In this document: in pieces, positions 1 to 8,575 of the stretch
How the letters are laid out: every line of letters starts with the position of its first letter
How positions within the stretch are numbered: position 1 is the stretch's first letter
Origin: Rhodococcus sp. IITR03
GTDB lineage: Bacteria > Actinomycetota > Actinomycetes > Mycobacteriales > Mycobacteriaceae
Direction of reading: 5' to 3'
Assembly (NCBI GenBank): GCA_001017865.1
Contig: LATQ01000001.1
Span: forward strand, 1,523,990 to 1,533,667
Length of the DNA: 9,678 nt
Translations under genes and position numbers: made by a program
Notes under the pieces: model-generated
What the model was told of the DNA's origin: nothing
Databases searched by the model: none
What the model saw: only the letters and a program-made list of their open reading frames with translations

Positions 1-949
1 CGGTGGACGGGCAGGTCAGCCGAGTCCGCGGAACGAAGTCGGCGAGCAGTCGCGTCACCGCTTCGGGTTTCTCCTGGTGGGCGTAGTGCCGGCCCCGTCG
101 ACGAATTTCAGGATCCGTCCGGGGGCGTGGCGCACGCAGCGCCGCAGGGTCGCGGCGAGCACGTAGGGATCCAGCGCGCCGTGCAGTTGCAGGATCGGCA
201 GGGTGAGCTCGACGTCCATGGCCTTCATGAAGCGGCGACCGTCGGGACGCCACTGGCTGCGGAACGCCCAGCGCTGGTATTCGAGGGTCAGGTGCGCCGT
301 GCCCGGGATGCGGATCGCGGTGCGCAACCGGTCGACGACGTCGGCGAACTCGTCGGTGCGACGCCAGTCCGGGCCGCACCGCACACGCAGCAGCCGTTCG
401 ATCTCCAGGCCGTTGTCGCGGACCAGTTTCCGTTCGGGACGCCACGGCAGCTGGTAGGCGAGGAAGGTCGGCAGCAGAGCGTTGCGTTGCGCGCGGTCGC
501 GCAGGGTCGCGTCGCGCAGCAGATGGGGTGCGGGGAGTCGACGACCGCGATCGCCCGCACGACATGGGGATGGAGCACCGCGGTCGCCCAGCACACGAGG
601 CCGCCGTCGGCGTGGCCACGAGGATCGCCTCGGTGTGCCCGAGCGCACGGATCAGTCCCGCGATGTCGTTCGAGAGCGTCCAGCCGTCGTATCCGCGCGG
701 CGGCTTGTCCGTGTCGCCGTAACCGCGCAGGTCCACCGCGACCGCCCGGTAACCGAGATCGGCGAAGGCGGTGAGCTGGTGACGCCACGACCACCACAGG
801 TCGGCGAAGCCGTGCACGAACACCACGAGCGGTGTGTCCGGGTCGTGCGGGCCGGCTTCGACGGCATGGAAACGGATGCCGTTGGCGTGGATGTCTCGAT
901 GCGTCCACGGTCCGGGATACCGGACCGTGGACGGGTCGGGGACGGGCAC
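1..949 (-). CDS. alpha/beta-fold hydrolase, EphE (epoxide hydrolase)-like; 3' end outside window
   Basis: Cytosolic alpha/beta hydrolase resembling mycobacterial EphE (Rv3670). Reading across frame breaks, the order is: N-terminal conserved segment PGPWTHRD then NGIRFHAVEAG; oxyanion-hole motif HGFADLWWSW; a loop with VDLRGYGDTDKP; a nucleophile elbow VGHADGG; a cap region rich in aromatic and arginine residues (EYQRWAFRSQW); the acid-loop motif HGALDPYV; and the catalytic-His motif GAGHYAHQEKPE close to the left edge. Three single-base losses, near 616, 523 and 87, split the frame. Adding one C or G at each gives a continuous protein with no stop before the edge. I chose the GTG at 947-949, 16 nt after the preceding gene's stop and preceded by GGAA, because the family-conserved region begins about 12 residues later. 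The substrate is unknown. The elbow Asp fits an epoxide-hydrolase-type nucleophile, but HADGG is not the usual HDWG, so epoxide activity is inference. Confidence 0.82.
   Translation of the reverse strand, partial: MPVPDPSTVRYPGPWTHRDIHANGIRFHAVEAGPHDPDTPLVVFVHGFADLWWSWRHQLTAFADLGYRAVAVDLRGYGDTDKPPRGYDGWTLSNDIAGLIRALGHTEAILVATPTAASCAGRPRCSIPMSCGRSRSSTPRTPSAARRDPARPRATQRSAADLPRLPAAVASRTETGPRQRPGDRTAAACAVRPGLASHRRVRRRRRPVAHRDPHPGHGAPDPRIPALGVPQPVASRRSPLHEGHGRRAHPADPATARRAGSLRARRDPAALRAPRPRTDPEIRRRGRHYAHQEKPEAVTRLLADFVPRTRLTCPST
902..933. repeat. perfect 14-bp inverted repeat with GATA/TATC tetraloop, inside hydrolase start region
   Basis: The two arms, 902-915 and 920-933, are exact reverse complements around a 4-nt loop. 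On the hydrolase mRNA this is a very stable hairpin whose first arm begins 14 nt after the A/G of the proposed start codon. It overlaps conserved codons (STVRYPGPW), so it is coding as well. It could throttle translation or transcription of the hydrolase relative to nhaA and the holin-like gene; that role is inference. Confidence 0.75.
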
Positions 950-965
950 TGACGGTTCCGGTTCG

Positions 966-1480
966 TCAGCGGGTGGCGTGACGCGGCGCGGCGTGGCGCG
1001 GGCCGTCCGAGTCGTGTCCGTCCTGGCTGCTCGGGAGGATCGACGCGGTCTGCTTGAGCGAGTCGATGGTCTTGTTGGGCGCGCGCAACTTGCGGACCCG
1101 CATGTAGCCGATCAGGCCAGCAGGCCCGTCACCACCAGCATGATCAGGAAGACGATGAGGAAGGCGAGCCAGCGCGCCACCCAGACGTCGAGGAGTTCGG
1201 CGAGAAAGAAGAAGAAGAAGAACGAACTGAAGGTCAGCACGGCGAGCGCGAGGATGAAGAACAGGCTGCCCTGCACGCCCTTCTTGACCTCACCGGTCAC
1301 CTCTGCCTTGGCGAGCTGGACTTCGGCGCGGAACAGTGTGGACAGCTGCGTCGCGGCGTCGCGCACCAGTTCGCCCACACTGGCGTCGCGGGGTGTCGGA
1401 GCGTCCACCTTCGTCAACGGGATCCCCGAGATGCTCGACGGGACTCCGTTCTCCGGACGATTCGCGTTCGTCACGCTCAC
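966..1480 (-). CDS. small two-TM 'phage holin family' (DUF1469/Rv3669-like) membrane protein
   Basis: Predicted inner-membrane protein of about 171 residues after correction. An N-terminal cytosolic, amphipathic part (SVGELVRDAATQLSTLFRAEVQLAKAEV) is followed by a lysine/glycine turn (GEVKKGVQG). Two hydrophobic helices come next: residues ~72-96, including a run of six phenylalanines, and ~103-124. A basic C-terminal tail (YMRVRKLRAPNKTIDSLKQ) ends the protein. This layout matches the actinobacterial phage-holin-like family typified by Rv3669. Despite the name there is no sign of phage, and the function is not known. One base is missing near 1115 (GGCCCTG read as GGCCTG), which otherwise truncates the tail. 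The GTG start at 1478-1480 overlaps the last base of the nhaA stop codon by 1 nt (TAGTG), suggesting translational coupling; the hydrolase follows 16 nt downstream. Confidence 0.85.
1208..1222. repeat. (GAA)5 triplet microsatellite encoding a polyphenylalanine run
   Basis: Five consecutive GAA units on the plus strand (TTC on the coding strand), preceded by GAAA, give six Phe in a row in the first membrane helix of the holin-like protein. The family tolerates Phe runs here, so this is probably normal sequence, but it is a slippage-prone tract. Confidence 0.7.
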
Positions 1481-2688
1481 TACTCGACCCCTTCGGTTGG
1501 TTCGTTCCGTTGGCGGTGGGCGCGCCCACGCCGTAACAGTAGCGCCGACCCGAGGAGAGAGGCGATCAATGACGTCACCAGCACGGCGGCTTGGCGATCT
1601 CGGCGGCCTCTCCGGTCAGCGACAACTCGGTGATCAGCAGACTCACGGTGAACCCGATCGCGCCGAGCACGGCAAGGGCGAGGACGTCGCCCCACTGCAG
1701 CCCGGTCGGTTTCGTCGCCACCCGGAAACGGATGGCACCCACGTGCTGCCGAAGATGCCGACGGTCTTGCCGACGAGCAGACCGAGGACGATGGCGAGGC
1801 CGACGGGGTCGGTGAAGACGTTGCCGAGCATCTCGGCGCCGATGGGAACACCCGAGGCGAACAACGCGAAGATCGGGACGCACAGACCCGCCGACCACGG
1901 CTGGAGGCGGTGGGCGAGCCGCTCGGCGGGCCCGTAGTCCTCTCCGGGATCGGTGCGGACGCGGGTGAGGAGGCCGAGGAGGACCCCGGCGACGGTCGCG
2001 TGGATACCGGCGCTGTGCATCGCGTACCAGGTGAACAATGCGAGCGGCACGTACAGCCACGGGGTGGTGATGCGCTTCTTCTGCGCGAACCAGTACGCCG
2101 CTGCCGCGGCCACCGTCGCGAGCATCCAGCCGAGCGCGAGACCGGAGGTGAACAGGATCGCGATGAGTGCGATGCCGATGAGTCGTCGACGACGGCCAGG
2201 CTCAGCAGGAAGACCCGGGCGCTGGTGGGGATGCGCGAACCGGTGAGTGCGAGCACGCCGAGAGCGAAGGCGATGTCGGTCGCGACGGGATCGCCCAGCC
2301 CCGGTCCATGCCGGGGGTTCCCCAGCCCACGGCGGCCGCGATGAGGGCCGGCAGCAGCACACCGCCGCAGCGCGATGACCGGCAGGATCGCCTTCCTGCG
2401 GTCGGCGAGTTCGCCGATGACCAGTTCGCGCTTGAGTTCGAGGCCGGCGACGAAGAAGAAGACCGCGAGCAGTCCGTCCTTCGCCCACGTCCCGAGCGAC
2501 AGGTGCAGGTGGAGGAACTCCGGTCCGATCTCGAAGTCGCGCAGCGCGGTGTAGGAGTCGCCGAAGGGGGAGTTGATCCAGATCAGCGCGATCGCGGCGG
2601 CGACGAGCAGCAGTGAACCGCCGACGGTCTCGGCGCGGAGATAGCGGTTCAGGGAACTGGTCCAGGTAACGGAGGAGGTGTCGGACAC
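1480..2688 (-). CDS. nhaA: Na+/H+ antiporter NhaA
   Basis: Integral-membrane antiporter exchanging cytoplasmic Na+ (or Li+) for external H+. Seen in order: N-terminal helix ([20 protein letters not shown]), the loop [19 protein letters not shown], the discontinuous-helix motif [19 protein letters not shown] with the conserved Asp, the ion-binding Asp pair [13 protein letters not shown], a [11 protein letters not shown] helix, the lysine motif GKTVGIFGS, and the family C-terminus [11 protein letters not shown]. Corrected length is about 404 aa, normal for NhaA. Six bases appear to be lost: near 2366-2372 (two), 2287, 2182, 1743 and 1590, each restorable by one G or C. I prefer the GTG at 2686-2688 (MSDTSSVTW...), which has GAAAGA 5-10 nt upstream. 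The frame stays open to another GTG at 2749-2751, which would add 21 residues but lies inside a palindrome. It is the first gene of a three-gene minus-strand operon. Confidence 0.92.
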   Translation of the reverse strand: MSDTSSVTWTSSLNRYLRAETVGGSLLLVAAAIALIWINSPFGDSYTALRDFEIGPEFLHLHLSLGTWAKDGLLAVFFFVAGLELKRELVIGELADRRKAILPVIALRRCAAAGPHRGRRGLGNPRHGPGLGDPVATDIAFALGVLALTGSRIPTSARVFLLSLAVVDDSSASHSSRSCSPPVSRSAGCSRRWPRQRRTGSRRRSASPPRGCTCRSHCSPGTRCTAPVSTRPSPGSSSASSPASAPIPERTTGPPSGSPTASSRGRRVCASRSSRCSPRVFPSAPRCSATSSPTPSASPSSSVCSSARPSASSAARGCHPFPGGDETDRAAVGRRPRPCRARRDRVHRESADHRVVADRRGRRDRQAAVLVTSLIASLLGSALLLRRGRAHRQRNEPTEGVE

Positions 2689-2741
2689 GGGCGTCTTTCG
2701 CTGGGCGGATACGGGCACGGGCGAACCGTCGCCGACCAGAC

Positions 2742-2760
2742 TTCCCGGCACACCGGGGAA
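2742..2760. promoter_or_regulatory. imperfect palindrome in the nhaA / MHS-transporter divergent region (candidate operator)
   Basis: TTCCCGG-CACA-CCGGGGAA: 7-bp arms, one arm carrying an extra G. It lies 54 nt upstream of the preferred nhaA start and just downstream of a possible minus-strand -10 (TAGACT, 2762-2767), so it would overlap the transcription start. The rest of the 201-bp gap (2689-2889) holds a weaker 5-bp inverted repeat (CACTT...AAGTG, 2829-2846) ahead of the transporter. No known regulator motif was recognised. Confidence 0.35.
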
Positions 2761-2889
2761 GAGTCTAACGCCGGACGGGGGGCGTCCGTAGGAGTGTCCG
2801 ATTTGCGGTGGGCGGAAACTCGGGTGTTCACTTTTCCTAGTAAGTGGGATCTTGTCTCAGAATGTGAGTGGAGTAGTGGGGATGGTTCA

Positions 2890-4258
2890 GTGAGCACATC
2901 GGTCGGAGTGGAGGACGGCGGCTCCTCGCTCGTCGCAGGCGTTCCTCGCCGGCGCATCGTCGTCGCCAGCATGGTCGGCACGTCCATCGAGTTCTACGAC
3001 TTCTACATCTATGCGACAGCCGCCGTCTCGGTCTTCCCGCACCTGTTCTTCCCGCAGGGCAACAGCACGACCGCGCTGCTCGCCTCCCTCGCGACCTTCG
3101 GCATCGCCTTCGTCGCCCGTCCGGTCGGATCCGTGGTCTTCGGACACTTCGGCGACCGCATCGGCCGCAAGGTCACCCTCGTCGGCTCGCTCCTGACGAT
3201 GGGCATCGCGACCTTCCTCATCGGCCTGCTGCCGACCTACCACCAGGCCGGCTCATCGCCCCGGCGTTGCTGGCGCTCATGCGTTTCTGCCAGGGTCTGG
3301 GTCTCGGTGGGGAATGGTCGGGGGCGGCGCTGCTCGCCACCGAGACGGCCGAACCCGGCAAGCGCGCCTGGGCGGCGATGTGGCCGCAGCTCGGCGCGCC
3401 CATCGGCTTCATCGGAGCCAACGGTCTGTTCCTGATCATCACGCTGGCGCTCGGCCACGACAACGGTGATCCCGACCTGTCGAGTGCCTTCCTCGAATGG
3501 GGCTGGCGCATCCCGTTCCTGCTCAGCGCCATCATGGTGATCATCGGCCTGTACGTGCGGCTCAAGCTCGAGGAGACGCCGGTCTTCGCCAAGGCCGTCG
3601 CCGAGGGCAAGAAGGTCAAGACGCCTCTCGCCGAGGTGTTCAAGACCAGCTGGCGTCAGCTGATCATCGGCACCTTCGTCATGCTCGCGACGTACACGCT
3701 CTTCTACATCATGACCACCTGGTCCTGAGCTTCGGAACGGGCAAGACCCCCGCCGAAGGCGGCCACGGTGCCGGATTCCAGTACGCGGACTTCCTCGTGC
3801 TGCAGCTGGTCGCGGTGCTGTTCTTCGCCGCGGCCGTGCCCCTCGCCGGATGGCTCGCCGACCGCTACGGCCGCCGCTCGACCCTGCTCGTCGTCACGGG
3901 CGCGATCATGGTGTTCGGCCTGTGCTTCCAGTTCCTGCTGTCGAGCGACGGCATGAGCTCCGGCCGCATGCTGTTCTTCCTCATCGTCGGCATGCTGCTC
4001 ATGGGTCTGACCTTCGGGCCGCAGAGCGCGATCCTGCCCGAGCTGTTCCCGACGAACGTCCGCTACACCGGCTCCGGGATCTCCTACAACGTCTCGAGCA
4101 TCCTCGGTGCCGCCGTCGCCCCGTTCATCGCGACCTGGCTCGCCACGAGCTACGGCGTCGGCTGGGTGGGCATCTACCTGCTCATCGCCGCGGCGACGAC
4201 CTTCGTCGCGCTGCTCATCGTCAAGGAGACGCGCGACCGGTCGCTCGACGAGGTGTAG
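2890..4258 (+). CDS. MFS transporter, metabolite:H+ symporter (MHS) family
   Basis: Twelve-helix secondary transporter of the MHS branch (ShiA/ProP/KgtP type), moving an organic acid, osmolyte or related metabolite with protons; the substrate cannot be told from sequence. Diagnostic features are the first-helix motif SMVGTSIEFYDFYIYA; the loop 2-3 signature GHFGDRIGRK; the motif RFCQGLGLGGEWSGAALLATE; the second-half repeat GWLADRYGRRS; and PELFPTNVRYTGSGISYN near helix 10-11. Corrected length is about 456 aa. Two bases are missing, near 3251 (GCCGGGCTC read as GCCGGCTC) and 3723 (TGGGTCC read as TGGTCC), the second creating a false TGA. I chose the GTG at 2890 (MSTSVGVEDGG), with GGGG about 8 nt upstream. 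An in-frame GTG at 2794 would add 32 residues unlike the family. It is divergent from nhaA and converges on acs. Confidence 0.9.
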
Positions 4259-4271
4259 TCGTACCGACAGC

Positions 4272-4310
4272 GAAAGGCCCCTTCCGGATCCGATCCGGAA
4301 GGGGCCTTTC
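4272..4310. terminator. bidirectional intrinsic terminator between the converging transporter and acs genes
   Basis: A perfect 18-bp stem (4272-4289 with 4293-4310) with a 3-nt loop ends in AAAG/CTTT on either side. It starts 13 nt after the transporter stop and 11 nt before the acs stop codon. The stem contains GGCCCCTTCCGG. The U-tract is short on both strands (CTTTCCTCG on the plus strand, CTTTCGCTG on the minus strand), as is usual in actinobacteria. Confidence 0.9.
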
Positions 4311-4321
4311 CTCGTGCGGAA

Positions 4322-6250
<1,929 letters not shown>

Positions 6251-6324
6251 GATGCGGGGCCTCTTTCCGGGATGGTTCCATTCGGGCTCTTGTGAGCGTA
6301 ATCATCTGTGACCGGCACCGCACC

Positions 6325-6342
6325 GTTGCATCGATATGCAAC
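6325..6342. promoter_or_regulatory. perfect 7-bp-arm palindrome in the acs / Fic-like divergent promoter region
   Basis: GTTGCAT-CGAT-ATGCAAC lies about 75-92 nt upstream of the acs start, in the 198-bp gap (6251-6448) shared with the divergent gene. A plausible acs -10 (TACGCT, minus strand, 6295-6300) lies between the palindrome and acs, so the site is placed where an activator or repressor would act. The TTGCA/TGCAA half-sites recall, without matching fully, those of RamB-type acetate regulators. GTGAC (6309-6313) and GTCAC (6346-6350) flank it asymmetrically. Confidence 0.5.
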
Positions 6343-6448
6343 CCCGTCACTTTCGCTCATCGGTCGAATTCGCGCGACGAACGGCATTCGGGCACGACCG
6401 GTGAACCTCTCGTCCGTCCACCGCATGCGCGCCGGTACCGTCGTCGGC

Positions 6449-7198
6449 GTGACCGACCCTCTTCAGCCTCTCGTCGACCTTCCGGGCGTACGCGACGCCG
6501 CCGACCGTGCCCGCGACGCGCTCGCAGAGGTGCATCGCCACCGAACCAATCGGCGTGGCTGGGCGAACACCGCCGCGGAGGCATCGGTGCGGGCCGCCCG
6601 CGCCTCGGCGTCGATCGACGGCGGATCGATGGAACTTCCGCAGCCGGGGGGAGAGCGGCGACCCGATCCTGGCCGGAGCACTGCGGGTCGCGCAGTCGCT
6701 CGACGGTGACGCTCTCGGCAACATGGTCGCGACGTGGCGACGTGCCCCGCTGCAGGCGCTCGCCCGCCTGCACCTGCTCGCTGCCGCGGATCTGGTGGAG
6801 GACGCCGAGGAACTGGGTCGTCCGCGGACGGAACCGGGGGTCGCCGAGCGTCTCGACGGCTCGCGCAACTCGTCACGGGCGGGACGAACGCGCCGCGCCC
6901 CGGTTCTCGCTGCGGTCGTGCACGGTGAACTGTCCGTTCTGAAGCCGTTCGGTGTCGCCGACGGCATCGTCGCGCGGGCCGCGTCCCGGCTCGTGTGCGT
7001 CGCGTCCGGACTCGACACGCGCAATCTGGGCGTACCCGAGGTCCACTGGATGCGCCGACTGCAGGCCTACCGCGACGGGGTCGACGGATTCGGGGCGGGA
7101 ACCGTGGAGGGCGTCGGCGGCTGGGTGCTCTTCTGCTGCGGGTCGCTCGAAGCCGGGGCTCGTGAGGCCGGCTCGATCGCCGAGCGTTCGCCGGCTGA
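6449..7198 (+). CDS. Rv3662c-like conserved actinobacterial protein; degenerate Fic-type fold suspected
   Basis: Soluble protein of about 249 aa after correction, clearly of the family of M. tuberculosis Rv3662c (function unknown). Seen: an N-terminal helical part with VHRHRTNRRGW and AAEASVRAARASASIDGG; the block APLQALARLHLLAAADLV; a GRPRTEPGV loop; and VLAAVVHGELSVLKPFGVADGIVAR followed by SRLVCVASGLD. The last block aligns without gaps to the Fic core HPFxDGNGRxAR, but with Lys for the catalytic His and Ile for the Arg. Frame breaks: one extra G in the six-G run at 6646-6651, one G missing near 6861, one extra C near 6897-6901, one G missing near 7183. The last correction moves the stop from 7307 to the TGA at 7196-7198, ending in SIAEAFAG like the family and leaving the terminator outside the gene. 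The start is GTG 6449 (MTDPLQPLVDLPGV); ATG 6425 is an alternative. No good ribosome site is seen. Confidence 0.8.
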
Positions 7199-7235
7199 GT
7201 GCCGGAGCTTCGCCGGCCGGGGCATCCCCACCAAA

Positions 7236-7265
7236 CCTCTGCGCGCGAAACCCCTGCACGCGAAA
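7236..7265. repeat. two-copy 15-bp imperfect tandem repeat
   Basis: Copies 7236-7250 and 7251-7265 agree at 13 of 15 positions; the shared core is CTGC-CGCGAAA. It lies between the corrected stop of the Fic-like gene and the terminator hairpin. The role is unknown. Confidence 0.5.
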
Positions 7266-7305
7266 GCGGGTGGCATATCGATCGAGATCGATTCCGCCAC
7301 CCGCT
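7265..7305. terminator. strong hairpin, terminator of the Fic-like gene and probably of the opposing ncRNA
   Basis: A 10-bp perfect outer stem (7265-7274 with 7296-7305, AGCGGGTGGC) encloses a second 7-bp stem (ATCGATC/GATCGAT) after a small internal loop. It follows the corrected stop at 7198 by 66 nt. There is no long U-tract on the plus strand; on the minus strand it is followed by TTTCG. It therefore suits termination from either side, with the minus-strand use being the candidate Ms1 RNA. Confidence 0.75.
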
Positions 7306-7517
7306 AGCACGGACGGTCCGAGTTACCATGCGTGCTGAAATGGGTTGTGATTCAACGGCCTCGGCGATGATCCGGGTATCGTCGATTCGTCCTCGCAACG
7401 GGTGCGGGGAACTCGTCTTCGAAAATCCGGAACTCGCAGGCCCACAACACTCGTGCCCTTATAGTGGCATCGGCTTCGCGTGGGTACTCGGTGTCCGTGC
7501 TGGGAAGAACAGTCGGG

Positions 7518-7546
7518 AGATCGAATCTTCTCTTCCGATTCGGTCT
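7518..7546. repeat. 10-bp inverted repeat with 9-nt loop inside the candidate Ms1 RNA
   Basis: Arms 7518-7527 and 7537-7546 pair with one mismatch. On the minus-strand RNA the loop reads GGAAGAGAA, purine-rich and Shine-Dalgarno-like. It is located near the 5' end of the proposed RNA. Confidence 0.55.
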
Positions 7547-7651
7547 TGGCCTTCCGTCCTTCCGTAACTCCTTTCTACCCCGTCCGCGAGATGTCGGCAA
7601 GCCCCCGACGGCAATGCTTCGTTTTCGATTTCGCGGTGAGCGGCCTGAGTG

Positions 7652-8499
7652 TCAACGCATCCGGCGCTTGGCCAGTCGGCGGGTGGCACCCAGTATCAGT
7701 GCCGTTGCTCCGAGGGTCGCGGCGAGCGTCGCCAGGGCGCGCGGTGACGGACGGGCACGACGTCCGAGTGGTACGGGCCGAGCGAAAGTGAGAACGGGCC
7801 AACCATTTTCGGTTGCCGCCCGGCGCAGCGGGCGGTCGGGGTTGACCGCGCGCGGATTGCCGACCTCGAGCAACATCGGCAGGTCGGTGGCCGAATCGGA
7901 GTACGCGTAGCTGCGGGAGAGGTCGTAGCCGTACTGCTCGGCGAGCTCGCGGATCGCGACCGCCTTCGCCTCCCCGAAGCAGTAGAACTCGAGCTCGCCG
8001 GCGTACCGGCCGTCGACGATCCGCATCCGGCTCCCCGTGCTGTGGGAGGCACCGAGTGTCCGGGCGATCGGAGTCACCACCTCCTGGCCGGACGCGGACA
8101 CGATGATCACGTCGTGACCGCGGGCCCGATGATCGGCGATCAGGTCCTTCGCCTCCGCGTAGACGAGCGGCGTCACGACGTCCTGCAGGGTCTTCTCGAC
8201 GATCGATCCGACCTGCTCGACATCCCATCCCTTGCACATGTGCGCGATGTGTTCGCGCATCCGGTCCACCCGGGCCTGATCGGCCGCCGACAACAGGTAG
8301 AGGAGCTGGGCGTAGGTGCTCTGCAGCACGGCCCGACGGCTGAGGAGACCCTCCTCGAAGAACGGCCGGGTGAACGCCAGCACGCTGGACTTGGCGATGA
8401 CGGTCTTGTCGAGATCGAAGAACGCTGCGATGCGAGCCGAATCCGGTGAGCCCCCGTCGACGGGGCCGGTCGGGACGGATTCACGGACGTGTCGGTCAC
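7652..8499 (-). CDS. HAD-superfamily IB hydrolase (Rv3661-like) with C-terminal membrane anchor
   Basis: Predicted phosphatase of HAD subfamily IB, the group of phosphoserine phosphatase-like enzymes; the substrate is unknown. Motif I is FFDLDKTVIAKSS (nucleophile and acid/base Asp), motif II is VIIVSASGQE (Ser), the motif III lysine is in GEAKAVAIREL, and motif IV is YAYSDSATDLPML. The C-terminal ~27 residues (LATLAATLGATALILGATRRLAKRR) form a hydrophobic helix followed by basic residues, so the enzyme is probably tethered to the membrane with its catalytic part in the cytosol. Corrected length is about 282 aa, in line with Rv3661. One base is lost near 8437 (CGGGCTCGC read as CGGCTCGC), which separates the first ~23 residues (MTDTSVNPSRPAPS) from motif I. 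The GTG at 8497-8499 is preferred because it lies 7 nt after a -10-like box. It is divergent from the 6C RNA and ssd. Confidence 0.9.
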
Positions 8500-8506
8500 G
8501 ATCACC

Positions 8507-8512
8507 ACAATA
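8507..8512 (-). promoter_or_regulatory. -10 element of a probable leaderless promoter for the HAD gene
   Basis: TATTGT on the minus strand fits the actinobacterial TAnnnT -10. The next 7 nt are followed directly by the GTG at 8499, so transcription would begin at or next to the start codon. No ribosome-binding site is present, which agrees with a leaderless message. The -35 is weak (TTCAAA, 19 nt upstream). Confidence 0.5.
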
Positions 8513-8538
8513 GGGGCGCGCCGCGCCGGTGTTTGAAG

Positions 8539-8569
8539 TTGCAAGTAGTCACGCCTAACGGTGTACTAT
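8539..8569 (+). promoter_or_regulatory. promoter of the 6C RNA (-35 TTGCAA, -10 TACTAT)
   Basis: TTGCAA at 8539-8544 and TACTAT at 8564-8569 are separated by 19 nt. Initiation about 7 nt downstream, near 8576, would give an RNA beginning 23 nt before the first 6C hairpin. The promoter is back to back with the HAD promoter. Confidence 0.6.
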
Positions 8570-8575
8570 CGCGAA

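Larger units (their letters stand above)
7265..7566 (-). ncRNA. candidate Ms1 (MTS2823-like) RNA, approximate ends
   Basis: Ms1 is the roughly 300-nt actinobacterial RNA that binds core RNA polymerase. In M. tuberculosis (MTS2823) it lies between Rv3661 and Rv3662c on the Rv3661 strand. Here the homologues of those two genes flank a 450-bp gap with no convincing protein gene and lower GC. On the same strand as the HAD gene, a promoter-like TTGCCG-17 nt-TAGAAA (7600-7572) would start transcription near 7566. The terminator-like hairpin at 7265-7305 would end it, giving about 300 nt. Visible structure includes a 10-bp hairpin (7518-7546), a 6-bp arm pair AGCACG/CGTGCT (7306-7336), a 7-bp hairpin near 7365-7384, and a possible 6-bp end pairing, GGACGG near the 5' end with CCGTCC near the 3' end. 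The identity rests on synteny and size; I could not align it to a known Ms1, so the ends are estimates. Confidence 0.5.

Noticed and set aside
966..1480. Prophage remnant suggested by the holin-like gene
   Set aside because: No endolysin, integrase, attachment site or other phage gene is near; the family is a chromosomal actinobacterial membrane protein in a conserved housekeeping neighbourhood.
834..1937. Long plus-strand open frame (367 codons) opposite the hydrolase, holin-like and nhaA genes
   Set aside because: It is the antisense shadow of three recognisable genes. Its translation is Arg/Ser/Thr-rich with no domain and it crosses gene boundaries.
2794..2889. Upstream GTG start for the MHS transporter
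   Set aside because: It adds 32 residues not typical of the family and overlaps the likely promoter and a small inverted repeat; the start at 2890 fits better.
3715..3735. Programmed frameshift or readthrough at the TGA in the transporter
   Set aside because: There is no slippery heptamer or other recoding signal, and identical one-base problems occur in every gene, so an error is the simpler reading.
6463..7398. Minus-strand open frame (311 codons) opposite the Fic-like gene
   Set aside because: Arg/Pro/Ser-rich low-complexity translation; the opposite strand carries a conserved family.
7352..7600. Minus-strand small open frame of 82 codons in the HAD/Fic-like gap
   Set aside because: Codons include ATA and AGG and third positions lack the GC bias of neighbouring genes; the translation has no family resemblance. 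The stretch is better explained as an ncRNA.
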